A stretch of DNA of 64,000 nt, from assembly GCA_910822395.1 (NCBI GenBank), contig OU365335.1, forward strand, positions 868,001 through 932,000. Direction: 5' to 3'. Position numbers and translations under genes: made by a program. The DNA is from Pseudoclavibacter triregionum (lineage in GTDB: Bacteria; Actinomycetota; Actinomycetes; Actinomycetales; Microbacteriaceae). The notes under the pieces were generated by a model. It was not told the DNA's origin and made no database searches. It saw only the letters and a program-made list of their open reading frames with translations. This document shows, piece by piece, positions 42,502 to 50,956 of the stretch; within the stretch, counting starts at the first letter, position 1, and every line of letters begins with the position of its first letter.

Positions 42502-43445
42502 TGCGGGCGGATGACCTGGGCGCCGCGCGCCCGCAGCCCGCTCGCGTGCCCGCCGCCGCCCGCGAGCCCGCCGCCTCCCGCGGCTTCGACGACCGCGAGT
42601 TCCTCCGCACGCGCGGCGGCGAGGAGCTCGTCGTGCACCTGCGCCGGTCCTCCGACGGCGCCCCACCGCGCGCCGTCGTGCTCCTCGCGCACGGCGCGGG
42701 CGAGCACGCGCGCCGCTACGGCGCCTTCGCCGACGCGCTCGCGGAGGCCGGCTTCGCCGTCGTCGCCCCGGACCAGCTCGGCCACGGCGAGACCGGCCGC
42801 CGCGCGGGGCGCCTCGGCCGCCTCGGCCGCGGCGGCAACCGCCGCGCGCTCGCCGCCCTCGTCGACGTCGCGGCGCTCGCGGCCGACCGCTTCCGCGGGG
42901 CGCCGCTCGTGCTCTTCGGGCACTCCTGGGGGTCGCTCCTCGGCCAGCGCCTCCTCGCGAAGGAGGGCCGCCGCGTCGCCGCCGCGATCTTCAGCGGCTC
43001 GACGCTCGCCCTCCCCGGATGGCTCAACCCCGGCCGCCTCAACGCCCGCTTCGAGCCCGACCCCACGGGCCTCCAGTGGCTCACCCGCGACGCGGCCGCC
43101 CGCGACGCCTTCGCGGCCGACCCGGACTGCTTCGACATCGCCGAGACGCCCGTGTGGTCGGCGACCGACTCCCTCGCGCTCCTCAGCCGCCCCCGCCGCG
43201 CGGGGATGCCGGGCGGGCCGGGCGACGTGCCGATCCTCGTCATGTCGGGCTCGGAGGATCCCCTCGGCTACGGCGTCCGCGGTCCGCGCGCCCTCGCCCG
43301 CGCCTTCCGGCGTCGCGGGGGGCACTCCGACGTGACGCTGCGCATCTACGAGGGCGCCCGGCATGAGACCCTCAACGAGACGAACGCCGCCGAGGTGCGC
43401 GCGGACGTCGTCGCCTGGCTCGACCGCCGCTTCCCGCGGGCCTAG
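42501..43445 (+). CDS. alpha/beta hydrolase (monoacylglycerol-lipase / lysophospholipase-like)
   Basis: 314 residues, serine hydrolase fold. The oxyanion region is LLAHGAGEHARRY, nucleophile elbow GHSWGS, acid SGSEDPLG and base His in EGARHETLNE. This matches the lysophospholipase/monoglyceride lipase branch. Its ATG overlaps the transglutaminase stop (TGATG), so it is the fourth gene of the operon here. Hydrolases are not a fixed member of the conserved ATP-grasp set, so it may be only co-transcribed. Confidence 0.88.
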   Translation: MRADDLGAARPQPARVPAAAREPAASRGFDDREFLRTRGGEELVVHLRRSSDGAPPRAVVLLAHGAGEHARRYGAFADALAEAGFAVVAPDQLGHGETGRRAGRLGRLGRGGNRRALAALVDVAALAADRFRGAPLVLFGHSWGSLLGQRLLAKEGRRVAAAIFSGSTLALPGWLNPGRLNARFEPDPTGLQWLTRDAAARDAFAADPDCFDIAETPVWSATDSLALLSRPRRAGMPGGPGDVPILVMSGSEDPLGYGVRGPRALARAFRRRGGHSDVTLRIYEGARHETLNETNAAEVRADVVAWLDRRFPRA

Positions 43446-43460
43446 AGCCCCGCGCCGCTC

Positions 43461-43466
43461 TACCCT
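43461..43466 (+). promoter_or_regulatory. -10 box TACCCT before lipoate ligase
   Basis: Leadered promoter in the same TCTACCCTGGAC context as 2482. About 40 nt of leader with GAGGAGG before the ATG at 43513. Confidence 0.4.
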
Positions 43467-43512
43467 GGACTCGCCCGCCAGCCCGCCAGCTCACCCGACC
43501 GAGGAGGCCCCC

Positions 43513-44574
43513 ATGCCCGCCACCATGCACGGCGAATACAAGGTCCCCGGCGGCAAGCTCGTGGTCGTCGACCTCGAGGAGCGCGACGGCCGCATCGCCG
43601 AGCCGCGCCTGGCGGGCGACTTCTTCCTCGACCCCGACGAGGCGCTCGAGGCGATGAACGCGGCGCTCGCGGGGCTGCCGATCCAGTCGTCCGCCGAGGA
43701 GATCTCGCGCACCGTCGCCGCCGCGATCCCCGAGGGCGCGACGCTCATGGGCATCACTCCCGAGGCCGTCGGCATCGTCGTGCGCCGGGCCGTGACGCGC
43801 GCCGCCGACTGGCGCGAGCTCGACTTCCGCATCCTCCACCCGGGTCCGCTCGAGCCGCGCGTGCACGTCGCCCTCGACCAGGTGCTCACCGAGGAGGTCG
43901 GCGCGGGCCGCTCGCGCCCGATCCTCCGCTTCTGGGAGTGGGAGGCCTCGGCCGTCGTGCTCGGCTCGTTCCAGTCGGTGAAGAACGAGGTCGACCTCGA
44001 GGCCGCCGAGCGGCGCGGGGTCGAGGTCATCCGGCGCATCACGGGCGGCGGCGCCATGTTCATGGAGGCCGGCAACGTCGTCACCTACTCGCTCTGCGTG
44101 CCGGTCGAGCTCGTGCAGGGCATGAGCTTCCAGGAGTCGTACGCCTTCCTCGACGCGTGGGTGCTCGACGGGCTCCACGCCCTCGGCATCGAGGCGACGT
44201 ACCAGCCGCTCAACGACATCGCCTCGCCGCAGGGCAAGATCGGCGGCGCCGCGCAGAAGCGCCTCGGCTCGGGCGCCGTGCTCCACCACGCGACCCTGAG
44301 CTACGACATCGACGCCGACGCGATGGTCGACGTGCTCCGCATCGGCCGCGAGAAGCTCTCCGACAAGGGCACGACCTCGGCCAAGAAGCGCGTGAGCCCG
44401 CTGCGCAGCCAGACCGGCATGCCGCGCGCGGAGATCATCGACTCGCTCATCGGCACCTTCCGCGCCCAGCACGGCGGCGAGATGGACGAGCTGCGGCCCG
44501 AGGAGCTCGAGGCCGCCGAGGCGCTCGCCGCGTCGAAGTTCGCCTCGCGGGAGTGGACGCACCGCATCCCCTAG
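43513..44574 (+). CDS. lipoate-protein ligase family protein
   Basis: 353 residues. The first 100 are a lipoate-ligase accessory domain (HGEYKVPGGKLVVVDLE), placed N-terminal rather than C-terminal as in E. coli LplA. The BPL/LplA/LipB domain follows, with RRITGGGAMFMEAGNV and the likely catalytic Lys in GKIGGAAQKR. Predicted to attach lipoate or octanoate to E2 or H proteins, or to move it between them. GAGGAGG ribosome-binding site (43501-43507). Domain order suggests an amidotransferase-type relative is possible. Confidence 0.88.
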   Translation: MPATMHGEYKVPGGKLVVVDLEERDGRIAEPRLAGDFFLDPDEALEAMNAALAGLPIQSSAEEISRTVAAAIPEGATLMGITPEAVGIVVRRAVTRAADWRELDFRILHPGPLEPRVHVALDQVLTEEVGAGRSRPILRFWEWEASAVVLGSFQSVKNEVDLEAAERRGVEVIRRITGGGAMFMEAGNVVTYSLCVPVELVQGMSFQESYAFLDAWVLDGLHALGIEATYQPLNDIASPQGKIGGAAQKRLGSGAVLHHATLSYDIDADAMVDVLRIGREKLSDKGTTSAKKRVSPLRSQTGMPRAEIIDSLIGTFRAQHGGEMDELRPEELEAAEALAASKFASREWTHRIP

Positions 44575-44596
44575 CCGGGCCGTCCCGCCGCGCGCG

Positions 44597-44602
44597 TACC
44601 AT
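44597..44602 (+). promoter_or_regulatory. -10 box TACCAT, decides the VanY start
   Basis: TACCAT lies 7 nt before an in-frame GTG at 44610, 33 nt upstream of the ATG at 44643. Confidence 0.45.
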
Positions 44603-44609
44603 CAGGGCG

Positions 44610-45944
44610 GTGCGCCCGAGCGGGCGCGGGAGGCAGGCGAGGATGACCGACGGACGCGAGCGCGAGACCGAGCCCGAGGGCGTCGAGCCCCTCACGGCCG
44701 AGTACGTCGAGCCGGACATCTACGCGGACGTCGACCTCGAGGTGCCCCGCCCCGCGAGCCGCCGCACGAACGCGGCCCCGAGCGGGCGGACCGCCGGGAC
44801 GGCCGCCGCCGGCGCCGCCGCGAGCACTGGGGCCGCCGCGGGCGCCGCGGCCTCGCGCCCCGCCGCCGACGCGGCTCGCGCGTCCTCCGCCGCGAAGCCG
44901 ACCACATCGGGCACGGCCTCCTCGAAGCCCGCCTCCTCGAAGTCCGCCTCCTCCGCCGACCGCACCGTCCCGCCCGTCCCGCGCCCCGATGCCGATGCCG
45001 ACGCGCGCACCCCCGGCCGCGCCGTGCCCCTCGCCGCCTCGGCGACCGCCGCCCGCACCGCCGCCCCCGGCGCCGCGCGCCGACGCCTCCTCGTCGCGGG
45101 CGTCCTCCTCGTGCTCGCGGGCCTGCTCGCCTGGCTCCTCCTCCCGCGCCTCTTCGGCCAGGGGCAGGGCCAGGAGACGGGATGGCAGCAGTCCACGGCC
45201 ACGCCGAGCGTCCAGGCACCCGGATCGACGCAGGCCCCGGCCTCGACCGAGGGCGCGGCCGCCTCGCAGGCCCCCGCGGAGTCGGGCGCCGCGGCGAGCA
45301 CGAGCGCGCCCGGCACGGGATCCGCCTCGAACCCCGCCGGCCTCGACATCGCGAGCGCCTCGAGCCTCCAGGTGCTCGTGAACAAGCACCACCCGCTCTC
45401 GCCGCAGGACTACGCGCCGGACGACCTCGTCGCGATGAGCGACATCGGCGTCTCCTCCGCGAACGGGCACTCGCTCCGGCACGACGCCGCGATGGCCGTG
45501 AAGGACATGTTCGCCGCCGCCGCGCAGGACGGCCTCGAGCTCGACATGACGAGCGGCTACCGCGACTTCGAGCTGCAGACGAGCCTCTACGACCGGTACG
45601 TCGACCAGCTCGGGCAGGCCGGCGCCGACGCGACCTCCGCGCGCCCCGGATTCAGCGAGCACCAGACGGGCCTCGCGGCCGACATCTCGACGGTCGGCGG
45701 CGCCTGCCCGCTCGAGGGCTGCTACGCCGAGCAGCCGGGCGGCCAGTGGCTCGCCGCGAACGCCTGGAAGTACGGCTTCATCCTCCGCTACCCGGACGGC
45801 CAGACCGGCACGACCGGCTACGAGTTCGAGCCGTGGCACTACCGCTACATCGGGCCCGAGGCCGCCGCGGCGTACCACGCCTCCGGCGCGGCGACGTACG
45901 AGGAGTTCCTCGGCTCGGACGCGGCGCCGGACTACAAGGGCTAG
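44610..45944 (+). CDS. membrane-anchored D-alanyl-D-alanine carboxypeptidase (VanY type), intact
   Basis: Extracellular zinc peptidase trimming peptidoglycan stems. An Ala/Ser/Thr-rich cytoplasmic N-terminus of about 160 residues precedes one membrane anchor (RRLLVAGVLLVLAGLLAWLL). An Ala/Ser/Pro-rich linker and a VanY domain follow. Active-site motifs are complete: SGYRDFELQ, FSEHQTGLAADIS (His and Asp zinc ligands) and EPWHYRYIG (Glu base, His ligand). The start is GTG 44610 if leaderless or ATG 44643 if a GGGAGG leader is used; I prefer the former. A degenerate paralogue lies one gene downstream. Confidence 0.9.
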   Translation: MRPSGRGRQARMTDGRERETEPEGVEPLTAEYVEPDIYADVDLEVPRPASRRTNAAPSGRTAGTAAAGAAASTGAAAGAAASRPAADAARASSAAKPTTSGTASSKPASSKSASSADRTVPPVPRPDADADARTPGRAVPLAASATAARTAAPGAARRRLLVAGVLLVLAGLLAWLLLPRLFGQGQGQETGWQQSTATPSVQAPGSTQAPASTEGAAASQAPAESGAAASTSAPGTGSASNPAGLDIASASSLQVLVNKHHPLSPQDYAPDDLVAMSDIGVSSANGHSLRHDAAMAVKDMFAAAAQDGLELDMTSGYRDFELQTSLYDRYVDQLGQAGADATSARPGFSEHQTGLAADISTVGGACPLEGCYAEQPGGQWLAANAWKYGFILRYPDGQTGTTGYEFEPWHYRYIGPEAAAAYHASGAATYEEFLGSDAAPDYKG

Positions 45945-45994
45945 GCGCGGCTGCGGGCCCGGGCGCCTCGGCGGTCGGGCGGCGTGCGGCCGGA

Positions 45995-46315
45995 CTAGCG
46001 CTGCGTGAGCGGCAGCAGCTCCGGGTGCTTCCGCACGTACTGCGCGGCGTAGGTGCACTCCGGCACGATCCGCTTGCGCGAGCCCTCGCCGAGCTCGGCG
46101 AAGGCGGCCTCCGAGAGGCGGGCCGCGAGGCCCTCGCCCTGGCGATCCGGGTCGACGATGGTGTGCTCGATCGTGATGGCGTCTTCGTCCTCGACGTAGG
46201 TGAGCTCGCCGAGCCGGCGGCCGTCCTCGACGATGACGAAGCGGGACTCGCCGGGGCGGTGCTCGACGCGGGGCTCGGCGGCGTCGGATGCGGTCTGGGC
46301 GTCGTCGATGCTCAT
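45995..46315 (-). CDS. GNAT-family N-acetyltransferase (YjdJ-like, COG2388)
   Basis: 106 residues, the compact GNAT type. The acetyl-CoA loop is VDPDRQGEGLAARL. The preceding TIEHTIVDP strand and the C-terminal PECTYAAQYVRKHPEL are characteristic of the YjdJ branch, whose substrates are unknown. Leaderless: TAGCGT 7 nt before the ATG. It lies antisense between the two VanY-type genes. Confidence 0.85.
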   Translation of the reverse strand: MSIDDAQTASDAAEPRVEHRPGESRFVIVEDGRRLGELTYVEDEDAITIEHTIVDPDRQGEGLAARLSEAAFAELGEGSRKRIVPECTYAAQYVRKHPELLPLTQR

Positions 46316-46322
46316 GGCGGCG

Positions 46323-46328
46323 ACGCTA
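46323..46328 (-). promoter_or_regulatory. -10 box TAGCGT
   Basis: Minus-strand TAGCGT, 7 nt before the ATG at 46315. Confidence 0.55.
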
Positions 46329-46439
46329 GCGAAGCCGCGTGGACGTCCCCCGAGCGTCGGGCCCCGCCGTCCGCCGTCCGCGATCCGCGATCGCCTCGAC
46401 GACCCGAGCCCTCCTCGCCACCTCCCCGCCGGCATGTGA

Positions 46440-46445
46440 TTGGCT
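46440..46445 (+). promoter_or_regulatory. -10-like box TTGGCT
   Basis: Weak box 6 nt before the GTG at 46452. It supports that start over the in-frame start codon at 46440. Confidence 0.35.
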
Positions 46446-46451
46446 GGACGG

Positions 46452-47261
46452 GTGACGACCGCATCCCCCCGCCGAGACCGTGCCCGCGTCCGCTCCGAGC
46501 GCCGAGCGCGCCCGGTGGCCTGGGTCGTCACCTCGCTCCTCGCGATCGGCGCCCTCGGCGTGAGCTGGCTCGGCGTGAACCAGATCCTCCACGGCGCGCC
46601 CATCCCCGGCGCCGTGTCGGCGACCGGCGTCGCGACCCCGACGCAGCGGCCGACGCCGACCCTCGCGATGGACGTCTCGACCCCGTCCTCGCCGAGCGTG
46701 CTCGTCGGCCCGCAGTTCCCGATCGCGCCACTCGACTACGCGCCCGCCGACCTCGTCGAGCTCTCCTCGATCTCCGTCCCGGCCGAGGACGGCGTGCTGC
46801 TCGAGCACGACGCCGCCTACGCGCTCCTCCACCTCTTCGCCGACGCCCGCTACGTCGAGGGCTTCGAGCTCTCCGTCGCGAAGGGCTACGTCTCGGTGGC
46901 CGAGCAGGCGAAGGAGTACGAGGAGGCCGTCGCCTCGATGGGCGAGGACGCCGCCCGGACCCAGGTCGGCGAGCCCGGCCACGACGAGCACCAGACCGGC
47001 TACGCCGCCGACCTCGCCCTCGAGGGCTCCGACTGCTCGCTCAAGGCCTGCTTCGCGACGACCGACGCGGGGGAATGGCTCGCCGAGCACGCCGCCGACT
47101 ACGGCTTCATCGTGCGCTACCCGGCCGGATCGTCGTCGGCGACGGGCGTCGCGGACCGCCCCTTCCAGCTCCGCTACGTCGGCGACGAGCTCGCGGCCCA
47201 GATCGCGGCCTCGGGCAAGCCGACCTACGAGGAGTACCTCGGCCTGCCGCCGCTCGGCTAG
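46452..47261 (+). CDS. VanY-like protein lacking active-site residues (probable pseudoenzyme)
   Basis: 269 residues with one membrane anchor (about 23-45), a Thr/Pro linker and a VanY-like domain. It keeps the HQTG zinc motif (EHQTGYAADL: His180, Asp187). It lacks the substrate Arg of SGYR (here KGYV, Val147), and the EPWHY motif reads RPFQL, replacing the base Glu by Arg236 and the third zinc-ligand His by Gln239. The fold and Cys pair (Cys195/Cys200) are preserved. It is probably an inactive regulator or binder of peptidoglycan, paired with the intact VanY gene at 44610. Confidence 0.85.
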   Translation: MTTASPRRDRARVRSERRARPVAWVVTSLLAIGALGVSWLGVNQILHGAPIPGAVSATGVATPTQRPTPTLAMDVSTPSSPSVLVGPQFPIAPLDYAPADLVELSSISVPAEDGVLLEHDAAYALLHLFADARYVEGFELSVAKGYVSVAEQAKEYEEAVASMGEDAARTQVGEPGHDEHQTGYAADLALEGSDCSLKACFATTDAGEWLAEHAADYGFIVRYPAGSSSATGVADRPFQLRYVGDELAAQIAASGKPTYEEYLGLPPLG

Positions 47262-47379
47262 GCGAACCGGCGCGGACGATCCCGCCGCCGGATCCGGTCC
47301 CTCCGGCGGGAATCCGTCCGACCAGAGCACGATTCGGCCGCATGCGGAGTGGTCCCGGCGGGCGCGCGGCCGCATCCTG

Positions 47380-47385
47380 TAGGCA
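47380..47385 (+). promoter_or_regulatory. -10-like box TAGGCA
   Basis: Leadered promoter candidate. AGGAGG follows at 47412-47417 before the ATG at 47426. Confidence 0.3.
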
Positions 47386-47425
47386 TGGAGGGCGCGGAAT
47401 GCCCGCGAGCCAGGAGGTCCAGCCC

Positions 47426-50400
47426 ATGACGACGTGTCCCACGTGCGGCGCGCAGGTCCGCGAGACGCAGAAGTTCTGCGGCGAGTGCGGATACCGGCTC
47501 CAGCGGCCGAGCTCGCCGCTGCCCGCCGCCGACGTCGACGCGTCGCGCTTCGGGGACGGCATCCGCCTCGGCGATCGCGCCGCCGCCGCGCCCATCCCGG
47601 ACGAGGGCGAGGACAACGCCGTCTCGGAGTCGCCCGCCCCGCCCGTCTCCGCGCGCCAGGTGACCGAGGGCTACCGCTTCAACCTCTCGGGCGCCCGTCC
47701 GCAGCCGGAGGAGCAGCCGGCGCCGCAGGTCGAGGAGGACGACTTCTTCTCGCGCTACCGCCGCAAGGGCACGGTGCAGTCCTTCGGCCTCGCCGAGGAC
47801 CCGCACGCCGACCTCCCGACCGACCTCCCCTTCACGCGCCGCTCGCGCCGCCGCTTCAATCCCGACCTCACGAGCATCACCGGGCCCATCGAGGGCGAGG
47901 AGCGCCGCCCCTCGTGGGTCGCCGACGTCGCGGCCGGAGCCGCCGGGGCCGCCGCCGCAGGCGCCGGCTCGGACGAGGAGCGCGCCGAGCACGGCCGCCA
48001 CGCCTCGAGCGAGGCCCCTCGCGTCGAGCCCGAGCAGCCGCAGGATGCCGAGCAGCCGCAGGACGCCGAACAGCCGCAGGACGCCGAGCAGCCGCAGGAC
48101 GCCGCCGAGCCCGAGCAGGAGCCGACCCCGCTCGAGCAGCCCGACGCCGTCCACCCGGCGACGAAGATCCTCGAGGTCCCCGCCGACTCGGCCGTCGACG
48201 AGCCCGCCCCGACCCAGCTCATCGACCACGCCGCCGCCGAGGAGCCGGCCCCCACGCAGCTCATCGACCAGGCCCCCGGCCACGACGACGCCCCCCTCCA
48301 CGACGATGCCCCTCTCCACGACGACATCGGCGCCGTCGAGCCGGATGCCGACGCCGCGGCCCCGCTCGCCCCGAGCCCGCGCGTCCCCGGCTGGTTCAAC
48401 GAGCTCTTCGACGAGCCCGGCCCCGACGCCACGGGCGAGGCGCCGCGCCTCCGCGAGTCGCGCGAGCAGGACGCCGCCGAGCAGGCGCCCGCGGAGCACC
48501 AGGAGCCCGAGGCCGCCCATCCCGCCGCCCCGCCGGACGCCGAGATCCCCACGCACGTCGAGCCCATGGGCGCCGCCCCGCAGGAGCCCGCCCCCATCCC
48601 GAGCCCCGAGTCCGTCGACGACGCCCTCGTCGGCGCCGGCTTCGCGGGCGCCCTCGAGGAGCCCGCCGCGCACGAGCAGGCCGCGCACGAGCAGGCCGAG
48701 CCCGAGGCGGCCGAGACCGCGACCCAGGAGCCCGCCGAGCCGGCCGCCCCCGCCGGCCCCCGAACGGTCTTCTCCTGGCCGCAGCCGCACCCCGCCGAGC
48801 CCGAGCTCCTCCAGCCTCGCCCCGAGGCCGAGACGCCCGCGCCGGAGGCCGAGCCCACCCCGTACGCCGCCGAGGCGCCCCACGCCGAGCCGCAGCCGGT
48901 CGAGCAGGCCCAGCCGTTCGGCCAGCCGCAGCAGCCCTTCCCGCCGCAGCAGCCGCAGCCCTTCGAGCAGCCCGTCGCGTTCGGGCAGCCGGCCCAGCTG
49001 CAGCAGCCCGCCGCCTTCCAGCCGGGCCAGCCCCAGCCCTCCCAGCCCTCCCAGCCCGCCCCGCCCGCGCCCCACGACCAGCGCCCGCCGGTCCCCGGCG
49101 AGCAGGCCCCATTCTGGGCAGAGGTCCAGCCCGCGGCCCCCGCCCAGGGCGTCCCGCTCGCGCCCCGCCGCGCGCCCGCGACGCAGGGCCAGGAGGACGA
49201 GGACGACGACGGCTGGCTCCCGAGCTGGCTCTCCGACAAGGACACGCAGGCCTTCCAGCCCGCGCGCCCCGTCTCGGCCCGCGGCTCGATCTCCGACCCC
49301 GAGCCGGAGCAGGACGCGTGGCCCGAGGCCGCCGAGCGCCACCCGGACGCCGACCTCAGCCACCCGACGGGCGCCCCGCTCGCGAGCGCGCCCGCCCCCA
49401 TGGGCATCGACGGCCACCGTACCGCGGACGAGCCCGTGCTCCCCGCCTTCGCGCCCGACCCGCTCGGCGACGCCGCCCCCGCGGGCCCGCGCCGCCACGG
49501 CCCGGAGGCCGCCGTCGGGATCGCCGGAGCCGGAGCCGCCGCGGCCGCCGCTGCAGGGCTCGGCGCCGCCGCGCTCCACGGCGCCCGCGGTGACGGCGTC
49601 CCGAGCACCCCGCCCGTCCCGCCCGTCGAGCCCGAGCCCATGCCCGCGACGATGGCACTCCCCGCGCAGTCGCGGGAGCCCGTCGTGCAGTCCGGCGCCG
49701 GCGCCCCCGAGACCCTCGGCGACTACGGCGACGACCGCGACGCCGCCGAGCTCGAAGCGCGCCTCCTCGCCGCCGACGACGCGAGCACGGAGGATCCCGA
49801 GGCCCGCCAGCAGCTCCTCGCCACCTGGTTCGGCGACGAGGACGACGACACGGCCGACCGCGCCGCCGCGCCGCGCGCCCCCTGGTACGAGACGGGCGTC
49901 GACCCGGCGCTCGCGAGCCAGGGCGGCCCCGCCGAGGGCCCCTCGGCGACCGTCCGCCCCGGCCTCTCCGGCCGCGGCGAGCGCGCCGGCGCCGCCCCGC
50001 ACGCCGGCATGACCGTCGCGGGCGCGACCGCGGGCGGCGCAACGGGCGTCGCCGCCGCCTCCTCATCGGGCGCCGGGCGCGCCCACGGCATCCGCATCCC
50101 CGGCCGCACGCCCCAGCCCGCCGCCCTCGACGGCGACGGCACGGGCGGCGGCTCCGGCGGCGGCTTCATCGAGCGCCTCCGGGAGCTCGACCGCCCCGAC
50201 CGCCGCCGCCTCCTCGCGATCGTCATCGCGGCCCTCGGCTCGCTCCTGCTCGTCATCAGCGCCGTCATCATCGGCGGCGCGATCGGCGCGCGCGACCAGC
50301 ACGGCCCCGGCCCCGTCGACCCGAGCGCGCCCGCGACCCAGTCCGAGGAGGCGCCCGCCGAGCCGAGCGAGGAGGCCACCGAGGCCGCGCCCTCCGGCCC

Positions 50401-50881
50401 CGTCGCCGACCCGGACTTCGCCCCGGTCGCCTTCCGCAGCGAGTCCGGCAACATCGCCTGCACGATCGACGGGACGATGGGCGTCGTCTGCCAGCAGTTC
50501 GCGACGAACTTCCGCACGCCCACGCAGAACTGCAAGGCGCAGGGCGTCACGGGCGTCGTCATCGGCCTCACCTCGAACGGCAACACCTGGCCGTGCCTGC
50601 GCGAGGACATCGAGACGAAGCACGTCGTCAGCTACGGCCAGACCGTGAAGGCGGGCGAGTTCACCTGCGTCATCGACTACAAGACGGGCGTGCGCTGCGT
50701 GAACGCCGCGCAGGACAGCTTCGTCATGGAGTACACCGCAGGCGTGAACCAGGGCGGACGCCAGGACCCGACGACCCCGACCCAGGCGCCGACCCCGACG
50801 AGCACCTCGGGCGCCACGTCCTCGCCGAGCCCGACGTACGGCAGCCCGACGCCGGAGCCGACGCCCACGCCGACGCGCTAG
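47426..50881 (+). CDS. large zinc-ribbon, single-pass membrane protein with six-Cys extracellular domain
   Basis: 1151 residues. The N-terminus is a four-Cys zinc ribbon (CPTCG...FCGECGY; Cys4, Cys7, Cys18, Cys21). About 900 residues of Pro/Glu/Ala/Gln-rich, probably disordered sequence follow, with short repeats: EQPQDA four times (203-226), PAPTQLID twice, and HDDAPL. One membrane segment lies at about 928-953. The outside domain (about 998-1115) has six Cys and the pattern GNIACTI...TWPC...GEFTCVI...GVRCVN, as in DUF6636-like secreted domains. A Thr/Pro-rich tail ends the protein. Function unknown; the design suggests a link between cytoplasmic regulation and the envelope. Base composition and length make the frame certain. 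Confidence 0.85.
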   Translation: MTTCPTCGAQVRETQKFCGECGYRLQRPSSPLPAADVDASRFGDGIRLGDRAAAAPIPDEGEDNAVSESPAPPVSARQVTEGYRFNLSGARPQPEEQPAPQVEEDDFFSRYRRKGTVQSFGLAEDPHADLPTDLPFTRRSRRRFNPDLTSITGPIEGEERRPSWVADVAAGAAGAAAAGAGSDEERAEHGRHASSEAPRVEPEQPQDAEQPQDAEQPQDAEQPQDAAEPEQEPTPLEQPDAVHPATKILEVPADSAVDEPAPTQLIDHAAAEEPAPTQLIDQAPGHDDAPLHDDAPLHDDIGAVEPDADAAAPLAPSPRVPGWFNELFDEPGPDATGEAPRLRESREQDAAEQAPAEHQEPEAAHPAAPPDAEIPTHVEPMGAAPQEPAPIPSPESVDDALVGAGFAGALEEPAAHEQAAHEQAEPEAAETATQEPAEPAAPAGPRTVFSWPQPHPAEPELLQPRPEAETPAPEAEPTPYAAEAPHAEPQPVEQAQPFGQPQQPFPPQQPQPFEQPVAFGQPAQLQQPAAFQPGQPQPSQPSQPAPPAPHDQRPPVPGEQAPFWAEVQPAAPAQGVPLAPRRAPATQGQEDEDDDGWLPSWLSDKDTQAFQPARPVSARGSISDPEPEQDAWPEAAERHPDADLSHPTGAPLASAPAPMGIDGHRTADEPVLPAFAPDPLGDAAPAGPRRHGPEAAVGIAGAGAAAAAAAGLGAAALHGARGDGVPSTPPVPPVEPEPMPATMALPAQSREPVVQSGAGAPETLGDYGDDRDAAELEARLLAADDASTEDPEARQQLLATWFGDEDDDTADRAAAPRAPWYETGVDPALASQGGPAEGPSATVRPGLSGRGERAGAAPHAGMTVAGATAGGATGVAAASSSGAGRAHGIRIPGRTPQPAALDGDGTGGGSGGGFIERLRELDRPDRRRLLAIVIAALGSLLLVISAVIIGGAIGARDQHGPGPVDPSAPATQSEEAPAEPSEEATEAAPSGPVADPDFAPVAFRSESGNIACTIDGTMGVVCQQFATNFRTPTQNCKAQGVTGVVIGLTSNGNTWPCLREDIETKHVVSYGQTVKAGEFTCVIDYKTGVRCVNAAQDSFVMEYTAGVNQGGRQDPTTPTQAPTPTSTSGATSSPSPTYGSPTPEPTPTPTR
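48032..48103 (+). repeat. 18-bp tandem repeat, four copies, coding
   Basis: GAGCAGCCGCAGGATGCC and three near-identical units encode EQPQDA four times in the disordered region of the zinc-ribbon protein. Confidence 0.85.
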
Positions 50882-50896
50882 GCGCTCGGCAGGCGA

Positions 50897-50927
50897 AAGG
50901 GCCCGGGAGCAGCGCTCCCGGGCCCTT
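50897..50927. terminator. bidirectional intrinsic terminator
   Basis: AAGGGCCCGGGAGC pairs perfectly with GCTCCCGGGCCCTT around an AGC loop (14-bp stem). It lies between the converging zinc-ribbon and pgm genes. The A/T ends serve as U-tracts on either strand. Confidence 0.85.
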
Positions 50928-50956
50928 CCACGTGCTGTGCGGCCGGCGCAGGCGGG

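Noticed and set aside
47258-50002. 914-codon minus-strand open frame opposite the zinc-ribbon gene
   Set aside because: Gly/Arg/Leu-rich mirror of a repetitive coding region. The plus-strand frame has the zinc ribbon, membrane helix and six-Cys domain.
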